Assembly: GCA_007258455.2 (NCBI GenBank)
Contig: VDFB02321303.1
Span: 1 to 64,000 of the forward strand
Length of the DNA stretch: 64,000 nt
Direction of reading: 5' to 3'
From: Sequoia sempervirens
Taxonomy: Eukaryota; Streptophyta; Pinopsida; Cupressales; Cupressaceae
Part shown: piece by piece, positions 57,260 through 64,000 of the stretch
Layout of the letters: each line of letters starts with the position of its first letter
Position numbering within the stretch: the stretch's first letter is position 1
Made by a program: the position numbers and the translations under genes
The notes under the pieces: model-generated
What the model was told of the DNA's origin: nothing
The model's database searches: none
Seen by the model: the letters and a program-made list of their open reading frames with translations, nothing else

Positions 57260-58278
57260 TGTATATGTCTAAAAATGGTTATGATTAAGCTTGTTAATTA
57301 ATTAAATATGATTTATTTAATTAATTCCTCTAATGTTATCTACATATAAAAAAAATTATTTATTTATTTATATCGTTCATCTTCTAAATTCTTCTACCTT
57401 AAATTAAATAAATAATTTTATTTAATTACTAACATTTCTACCCTCCGCTTAATTAAATTAAATAAATTTTTATAATTTATTTATATTTAATTATCATTTG
57501 GTTCTAAAGTTTAAATATTTTTTTAATATTTGAATAATGGAATATTCTCCATCCCATATTCGAATTTAAAATATTAAATATCTTATTTAATATTTTCCTC
57601 AAACTAATTTCATTTTGAACATAATTAAATATGAGTTATTTAATTATGTAAGTTTCCATTTCCGTCTCCACTCCTAAATTAAATAAATTTAATTTATTTA
57701 ATTCTAACTCATTTTTAACTCACCTTTCCAAATTTTAACTCATCTTTCAAAATGGAAGTTTCCCTTCAAAACTCAATGACAAGAAAATAAGCAAAAAGGA
57801 AACCTTCCATCCTTCTCTTCCACTTTCGAAAATCTCCTGCCGTTCGTTCAAAACAAGCTTGATCTGGGCCATCGATCAATTCAGCCAATCATATCTATTC
57901 AAAAACTCTATAAATTCTGGCGCAAATCCAAGCTTTGGTTACACTTCGAATACTCATTTACGCACACATACACTCAACCAACATTTGCATTCATGTCAGT
58001 TTCAATATCACAGTAATATCTTTCATTTTAGCATAGCTTTTGCATCTAGCTTAGTTTTGCATTTAGAATCTCGTTCTTTACCTATCATTTTGTTGAGCCT
58101 GATCTATTGATCTGAGAGCTATCTAGAAAACAACAAAACGTTGAAGTTAGAGGAGGATAAGATAGTTTCGAGAAGCTACGATTATGGTTTGCATTATTCT
58201 ATTTCTTTTCAGCTTTTTGATTTAATGTCTTATTAACATGTGTTTGATTTCTATTTAATTAATCCAATATTTCATATA
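57260..58278 (+). repeat. 3' LTR of T2
   Basis: It starts TGTATATGTC after the polypurine tract and ends TTTCATATA, where the 5' LTR has TTTCATACA, so the terminal CA has become TA. The following GATAA matches the bases before the 5' LTR. Length is 1,019 bp. Confidence 0.95.
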
Positions 58279-58299
58279 GATAACATGCAAACATCATTT

Positions 58300-59450
58300 T
58301 AACACTAGAAATCTGCAACTTTTATCCTATTTCATGTATATCAGCATGAAGTTAGTTAAAAAGAAATCAAATAAAATGGCATTCTTTATGAAATAATTTC
58401 TTATTCTTTACGAATATAACAATAAAACAAACTAATGAAAATTCTAATGAGCATAATGAATAATCTATTCCATAGCGGATTAGTGCTTCTATGGAAATAA
58501 GCCCTTTCCCAATTCTTGCTAAGATAAGCTAGATGATGAAATGCCTTAATGATGATGGAGTGATGGCGGGAAAAATTAGTTCCCAGTTTAAGAGAATGAC
58601 TTTGCATAAGCTTTGTGGATGAAATTGTGGAGGATTTGATAAAAGATGAATATTTCATTTATAGATTATTCTTGATGAGAGAATAGCCAAATGGATGAAT
58701 GTGGGAGAAAGAACAAGCCAATGAAAAGAGGCCACTTGTCAACTTGTGAGTGGTTGAGTGTGCAAGATTTGGGAAATGTGCCCAAGAGAGGGAGTTTCAA
58801 ATTCAAATTTTTGAAATAAATGTTGAGTTTGACTTGTGCAAGGGACATGTAAGAGCCATGTAAGGGCTCATAAATGCTTTGTTTCATGTACATGTCCACT
58901 TGTTTTTGAATTCAAATTCTAGGGAATATTGCTCAAAGATGCCATGTTGATGGAAAATGCTGATTTTAATAAATCAATAAATTGATTTATTAGTGCAAGT
59001 GGGAAAAGCTAGAGGATGTGATGGGTGGTTAGGTTAGGCTAATCAGGATTAGATTAGTTTAATGATGATTAGATGATTTTGACCTCTTTAACTTAGATAT
59101 TTTGACTTATTTAAATCAAAGAGGGATGGAAAATGACTTTTGAGATTTTAATTAAATAAAGTTTGATTTATTTAATTAAACGATGACTAGAGCCTTTGAT
59201 TTATTTAAATGAATAACTTTAGGACTAAAGACCTAATTTACCTGGTGAATGGATTTGTTGTGTTTGATTTATTTAATGAGCGGATGAATGTGAATTGGGT
59301 ACACAATGTTAATTTCACATGTTTACACTTTGCCCCTCTTTGAAGCAATGTAATTGTTGCATTGGTTCAAAGAATAATCTTAGAGCAATCAAATTTTTAA
59401 AAAATTCTGATTTTTTCAGATGCCATAGCGAAAAGAAGTATGCTGTTACA
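58300..59450 (-). repeat. Reverse-strand 3' LTR of an A-family element
   Basis: On the minus strand it starts TGTAACAGCATACTTC at 59,450, next to a polypurine tract, and contains blocks found in the A1 LTR: the TTTGATTTATTTAAT stretches, CCACCCATCACATCCTCTAGC, CACTTGCAC and AATTGGGAAAGGG. The inner end is set near 58,300, where similarity to the A1 LTR end GCAGATTT fades. T2 is inserted 17-20 bp beyond this end. Confidence 0.75.
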
Positions 59451-59465
59451 TTTCCCCCTCGAGAG
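59451..59465 (-). other. Polypurine tract of the reverse A-family element
   Basis: On the minus strand CTCTCGAGGGGGAAA leads into TGTAACAGCA. A1 has CTCTCGAGGGGGCAA before TGTACTAGTG. This fixes the orientation and the LTR edge. Confidence 0.8.
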
Positions 59466-61960
59466 ATTGAGCTAAAAGATTCAATTTGAGGGTCAATCTC
59501 ACGATAAAGAGGTTCAAATGGATGGTTATGGATGATGATGCAAATGATATGGTTTATGCAAATATATGATTTATGAGATGCTTAGACTAACAGATCTATA
59601 TTATGATAATGATATGCATGCGAGATGATATGCATAATACTGATGGTTTGTGGATGCAGGATGGATGCATGATAGATGTATGATGGATGCATTGGTGATG
59701 TTATCTTAGTGCAGAAATAAGAAATGAGATGATGACAAGAGGATCCAACAAGTCCATGATCTGATGAGACTTTATTAGAGATGATGATGATGATAGATGA
59801 TGATGATTTGCTTATCAAGGATTGGGATTTTAAAAGGGCTACTTACCTTATCTTTGATAACACACGTAGGTACGATGCATCGAGGTATAAAGAAATAGAA
59901 TGGCATTGTACCTAGTGCAATGTAATTTGACTCGACAAAAAAATAGGAGTATTCTTGTTCACACTTGACATACGAAAACCTTGTTAGGACTTACCTAACA
60001 AAGCAAGTATTCACCAAGTTATTTTACAAGAGTGTCCAACAAGCACAATAGACAAAAGATAATGATTGTTGCCCCATTCCTATCTCTCTAAATCCTTCAT
60101 TCTAATATCATCGAGAGGTCCTTGCAATGAGCACAATAAGATAAATCAAAAGAAAAGATCAAGTACGCAAACAAGTCAATGTTCTTCATACCTTCAGCCT
60201 GAGGGATGTGTTTTGATAGGATAAGAATCTAAAGTGATATCCAAAATGATGCCCATTATTGGAATGATATATCCTAGGATGTGCATTGTATAGGATGATG
60301 ATGGTTTGATAAGTTGATTGATAGGCTATTGATATAAGGTTGATCGACATGTTTGCGAATGATCAAGATTTTGATTTTTTGTTTAAAGGTTTGTTGTTTC
60401 AATTTTGATTTTACAATTGAAGGTTGATTTTGTTGACTATTGCGATTGTTTCTATTTTTGTTGCCAAAGGATGAAGGTGGTGATCAGTTTATTATGGATG
60501 ATTGATTATTTTGAGTGAAAGCGAAATGGGATGAATGGATTTTTTCAAATATTTGGAGGTTTTTGATGTTTTTGGAATGTTTTGAGGCTATTTTTTGGTA
60601 TTTTCAAGATGTTTTAAAAATCTTTTGATTTTTTATTTTTCGAATGTTTTTGGATTTTGCTGTATTTTTGAATGTTTTTGGATTTTGATGATTTTTTAAT
60701 GTTTTTGGATTTTGATGTCTCAGGGGTTGATCAGATATGAGCCTTGCCTACGTTTTAAGCTCAGAGATGATGTAGTTTGGATTCCAATGATTTTGATGTT
60801 TTCTATTTTTAATGAATGTTTTTGGATGTTTTGGATGTTTTGGATGTTTTTGGATTTTTGGATGTTTTGGATGGTTTTAGATTTTTGCATGATTTTGACT
60901 ATTTGGATATGGGTATGTGTGATGATACCAGTGCTCTATTTGGGGATTTTTCTAAAAACCAAGCTAAGGTTGACTGATCGAATTGATGGATTGATGATGA
61001 TGATAACATTGTTGAGGATACACAACAATGCAAGGATAGTGTTAAGCAACATAAGGATTGAGATGTTGATGGGATTGAAGATGATAACATTGTTGAGGAT
61101 GTACAAAAATCCAAGGATAGTGCTAAGAAACACAAGGACTGAGATGATGATGAATTGATTGGATTTTCTTGATCATGATTGATGAAGCTTGATTTGAAAT
61201 AAATTTTTTTTGAATGATTTGACGTGACATCGATGTGAAAATTAGATGTGACTGATAGTGATTGTTTGGATCGATGCCCGACAAAAGATGAAGACTGATA
61301 AGGAATGTCTTCTCATCAAAATACTCCATGGGCTAACATGATTCAGATTTTTTCTCACAATTGGTCGACTAGTTTGGTTTCATGTTTCTCAATGTTTAGA
61401 TCACCACATAAGTGGGAGGATATAGATCAAGATTTATTCTTGAAGCAAGATGTAAATATCTTCCCCCAATGTCTAGCAATGTATGGAATATGATGAATGA
61501 ATGCTCAGATAGGTGTATGGATGGATGGATACACAAAGGATGCCAAGGATTATCTTGCGATAAGATAAGGTGTTCATATAAAGAATGCTCATTTGGATAA
61601 TGCTTCATGGCTCAGATAATGCTACATAGGATAGGATTAATGAAAACAGCCCATGTCAAGATGTTTTATCGTAAGCAAGTGTAAAGTGTGCCCCAAACTT
61701 TCATCAAGATCAAGATAACCTTGGTTGATGGATACAGATAAATGAAAATGGATTGGATCAATGGCTTATGGATGGATGGATTTACTATGGATGATATGGA
61801 TGGATTGTTGGATTATTATGGATGGGATGAGATGCTTTCATCTAAACTAGTGCACATAGATGCTCAATTCTACACATGACACCTATTTTCTAGGTTTTCA
61901 TCGTGGTCTTGCCCAAAGTGCCGCCCATGTGGTTTTCACTAGAGGACGATTTTTTTTCTA
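59466..61960 (-). repeat. 3' region of the reverse A-family element
   Basis: The reverse complement follows A1 13.8-16.2 kb in order. Landmarks are the ATC-rich tract (59,519-59,820), CAAGGACCTCTCGA-type text at 60,115, the CTACGT stem motif (60,735-60,780), the ATCCAAAAACATT array seen as TGTTTTTGGATTTT (60,540-60,895), the ATCC-rich stretch (61,740-61,840) and AGAGGACGATTTTT next to a GTTTTCACTAG phrase (61,920-61,955). No protein is encoded. An 81-bp tandem pair lies within it. Confidence 0.7.
60999..61160 (+). repeat. 81-bp tandem duplication, two copies
   Basis: GATGATAACATTGTTGAGGA starts at 60,999 and again at 61,080. Both copies continue with AAGGATAGTG and AAGGA(T/C)TGAGATG. It has no counterpart in A1 at the same place, so it arose in this copy. 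Confidence 0.75.
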
Positions 61961-62960
61961 TTTTCAATCCTTTTTCTAATTTTTTTTGGATTTTCATCTT
62001 TTTTGATTTTTTGATTTTTCTAAAAGATTTTAAGCTCATGTTGAACCATCTGGTGGTGTCGATGTAGATGCTTCTATCATAATGTGCCATCGATACCCTA
62101 CCTAAAGTAGTTGCTTTGCTAAGATACGTGCACTTGAATGCAACTTTTGGGATTCTTGATCTGCTTCATCGATACCGGAGTTAACTCTGTCTCTTTGCAC
62201 ACATTGCGATAGATTGCCTTAAAAATCCTTATGATGAAGGGCCATTGCCAATACATGCTCAATTTGAGAATTGGATATATGTGTGGAGGCATGGATGGAG
62301 TGTGTTTAGGGATAAGAGATGGATTGGTTGATAGCTTGGAATCTTTGACTCTCCAAACTTGGGAAGATGACAAAATAATGGGTGGATACAGAAGTGTGCA
62401 TGGAATTAGGACCAACTGCTTGATACACTTTGTATGTCACTTGAAAAGCCTGATTTGTATTTTGTGGACATCTTTGATGGATACTTTTCCCTTTTTTAAT
62501 TTTTCCCCATAGTTTCTTTGACTGATGGGATTTGATAGGGATGATCATTCTTTGTATTTTTTGGTATGCAATTGTATTTGATTTGTCCATTATTCTTTCT
62601 AGCTTCTTTTTCTTTGATAACATTCACCATACTTTGATTCAATTCTTTCTTTTGACATTGGTCCCAATTTATGGATGGGGTGATGCATGGATGAAGATTC
62701 ATGATGTGACTAGTTGTAGTATTGGCATCAATTTCATCATAAGGATTCTTCATAGTCCCTATTTTGATGTTTGTATTAGATAAAGTTGCCCCCAGTATGG
62801 TGGACGTAGTACCTTCATGCTTTGATTCTGCCTGTTCTAAGAGCTCCTATTTAGAGTGAATTCTATGATAAATGACCATCATAGGTGACATTGTTTCAAT
62901 TTTTTGCTCCACTAACTCTGAATTATACTATTCTATCTAACTTAATTCCTTGAGTGGATT
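61961..62960 (-). other. Decayed coding-like sequence of the reverse A-family element
   Basis: On the minus strand overlapping frames at 62,753-62,496 and 62,415-62,119 give unrecognised protein text (for example HIMNLHPCITPSINWDQCQ). Near 62,050 text ending MSLKSFRK could be an eroded pol C-terminus, since it sits just before the A-rich 3' region as HLKKFYA does in A1. No RT or integrase core was found, so most of pol is missing. Assignment is tentative. Confidence 0.35.
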
Positions 62961-62964
62961 GTGT

Positions 62965-64000
62965 GAAAAATCCAAAAACATCCAAAACATAAAAAAATAC
63001 AAAAACATTCATAAAATTTAGAGACCATAAAAAACAATTGGAATCTGAACTACACCATCTCTGAGCTTAAACGTAGGAAAGGCTAATCTATTGATCAACC
63101 CCCAAGACATCAAATTCTAAAAACATTCAAAAAAAATAAAAATCCAAAAAACATTCAAAAAAACATCAAAATCCAAAAAAATTCAAAAAAATCAAAATCC
63201 AAAAACATTCATAAAATTTCAGAAAACCCCAAAACAACACAAAATTCAAAAACATCAAAAACATCCAAATATTTGAAAAAATCCATTTGTCCCATTTCAC
63301 TTTCACTTGTGATAATCAATCATCCATAATAAACTAATCGTCATCTTCATCCTTTGGCAAAACAAACATACAAAATCATAGCAATCAACAAAAGCAAGCT
63401 TCAAATCACAAAATCAAACTCTTGATCACTTTCAAACAAGTCAATCAAACTTATATCAATAGCCTATCAATCAACATATCAAACCATCATCATCCTATAC
63501 AATGCATGTCCTAGGATATATCGTTCTGACAATGGGCATCATTTTTTATATCACTTTGGATTCTTATCCTATCAAAAAAATCCCTTTTGGCTAGAGATAT
63601 GCAGAACATTGACTTGTTTGTGTACTTGATCTTTTTATTTATTTATCTTATTGCGCTCATTCCAAGGACCTCTCGCTGATATCCAAATGAATTATTTAGA
63701 GAGATTGGAATGGGGCAATGATGATTATCCTTTTGTTTGTTGTGCTTGTTGGACAATCCTATAAAATAACTTGGTGAGTACTTGCTTTGTTAGGTAAGTC
63801 CTGGCAAGGTTTCTATATGTCAGGTGTGAGCAAGAATACTCCTATTTGTTTGTCGAGTCAATGTCCATCGCACTAGGTACAATGCCATCCTAGTTCTTTA
63901 TACCTAGATGCATCATACCTACATGTGTAATCAAACATAAGGTAAGTAGCCCTTTTAAAATCCAAATCCTTGATAAGAAAATCATCATCATTTATCATCA
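62965..64000 (+). repeat. Plus-strand 3' region of another A-family copy, runs off the window
   Basis: The sequence follows A1 14.3-15.8 kb on the plus strand. It shows the AAAACATTCA array (62,970-63,270), the stem motif at 63,050 (CTACACC...ACGTAGG), CCTAGGATATATCG (63,509), CTCATTCCAAGGACCTCTCG (63,656), the AAGAATACTCCTATTTG block (63,832) and AATCCTTGATAAGAAAATCATC. It is opposite in orientation to 59,466-60,950, forming an inverted repeat with it. Confidence 0.7.

Larger units (their letters stand above)
40905..58283 (+). mobile_element. Complete Ty3/gypsy retrotransposon of the Tat type (element T2), with target-site duplication
   Basis: LTRs at 40,910-41,929 and 57,260-58,278 enclose a primer site, gag, protease, G-patch, RT, RNase H, second RNase H, integrase, an antisense PMD reading frame and a polypurine tract. 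GATAA at 40,905-40,909 and 58,279-58,283 is the 5-bp target-site duplication. Total length without it is 17,369 bp. By hand count the LTRs differ at about 50-55 sites (about 5 percent), an age similar to A1. Two RNase H domains, the CX2HX4HX4C knuckle, D-G-G protease, lack of chromodomain and large size support the Tat group. Stops in gag, pol and the antisense gene make it non-autonomous now. Confidence 0.95.

Overview
This 64 kb window looks like repeat-rich nuclear intergenic DNA from a seed plant with a very large genome. The sequence is AT-rich. Retrotransposons of several classes are nested in and beside each other, and I see no intact host gene, rRNA, functional tRNA gene, CRISPR array or prokaryotic-type operon. 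Two giant (about 17.5 kb) Ty3/gypsy elements and their degree of decay suggest a gymnosperm, perhaps a conifer. That is an inference from element style, not from a marker gene.

Layout. (1) 1-17,270: a plus-strand Ty3/gypsy element ('element A1'), with its 5' LTR cut by the window edge. It has a long leader with tandem duplications, a decayed gag-pol at 5.7-13.8 kb, a 2.4 kb 3' region and a 1,075 bp 3' LTR. (2) 17,271-21,713: a 30-bp minisatellite, a reverse-strand LTR of a related family, and a reverse-strand Ty1/copia gag with its primer-binding site. (3) 21,714-26,414: a plus-strand LINE split by a solo LTR with a 5-bp target-site duplication. (4) 26,415-34,565: AT-rich DNA, a second plus-strand LINE (endonuclease, RT, RNase H), a possible tRNA-derived SINE, and a reverse-strand LINE tail. 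(5) 34,566-38,010: a 3'-truncated plus-strand Ty1/copia element. (6) 38,011-40,909: unclassified repeat, probably remains of a reverse-strand LTR element. (7) 40,910-58,278: a complete 17.4 kb Ty3/gypsy element ('element T2'), with about 1,020 bp LTRs and the 5-bp target-site duplication GATAA. Its primer-binding site matches tRNA-Lys. It carries gag, protease, a G-patch, RT, RNase H, a second RNase H and integrase. It also holds an extra antisense reading frame of about 594 codons encoding a plant mobile domain (PMD) protein between pol and the 3' LTR. (8) 58,284-64,000: a reverse-strand relative of A1 (LTR plus 3' region), followed by plus-strand sequence of the same family, giving a large imperfect inverted repeat that runs off the window.

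How the parts work together. In A1 and T2 the order is LTR promoter, tRNA primer site, untranslated leader, gag, protease, RT, RNase H, second RNase H, integrase, polypurine tract, LTR. The second RNase H, the CX2HX4HX4C gag knuckle and the D-G-G protease site place both in the Tat-type group of Ty3/gypsy elements. Both are inactive through stops and frameshifts, and A1 has also lost catalytic residues. Stop codons often sit where CAG, CAA, CGA or TGG would be expected, the pattern left by deamination of methylated cytosine in silenced elements. The most interesting object is the PMD frame of T2. It keeps one reading frame over its whole length, with 13 nonsense codons and no net frameshift by hand translation.
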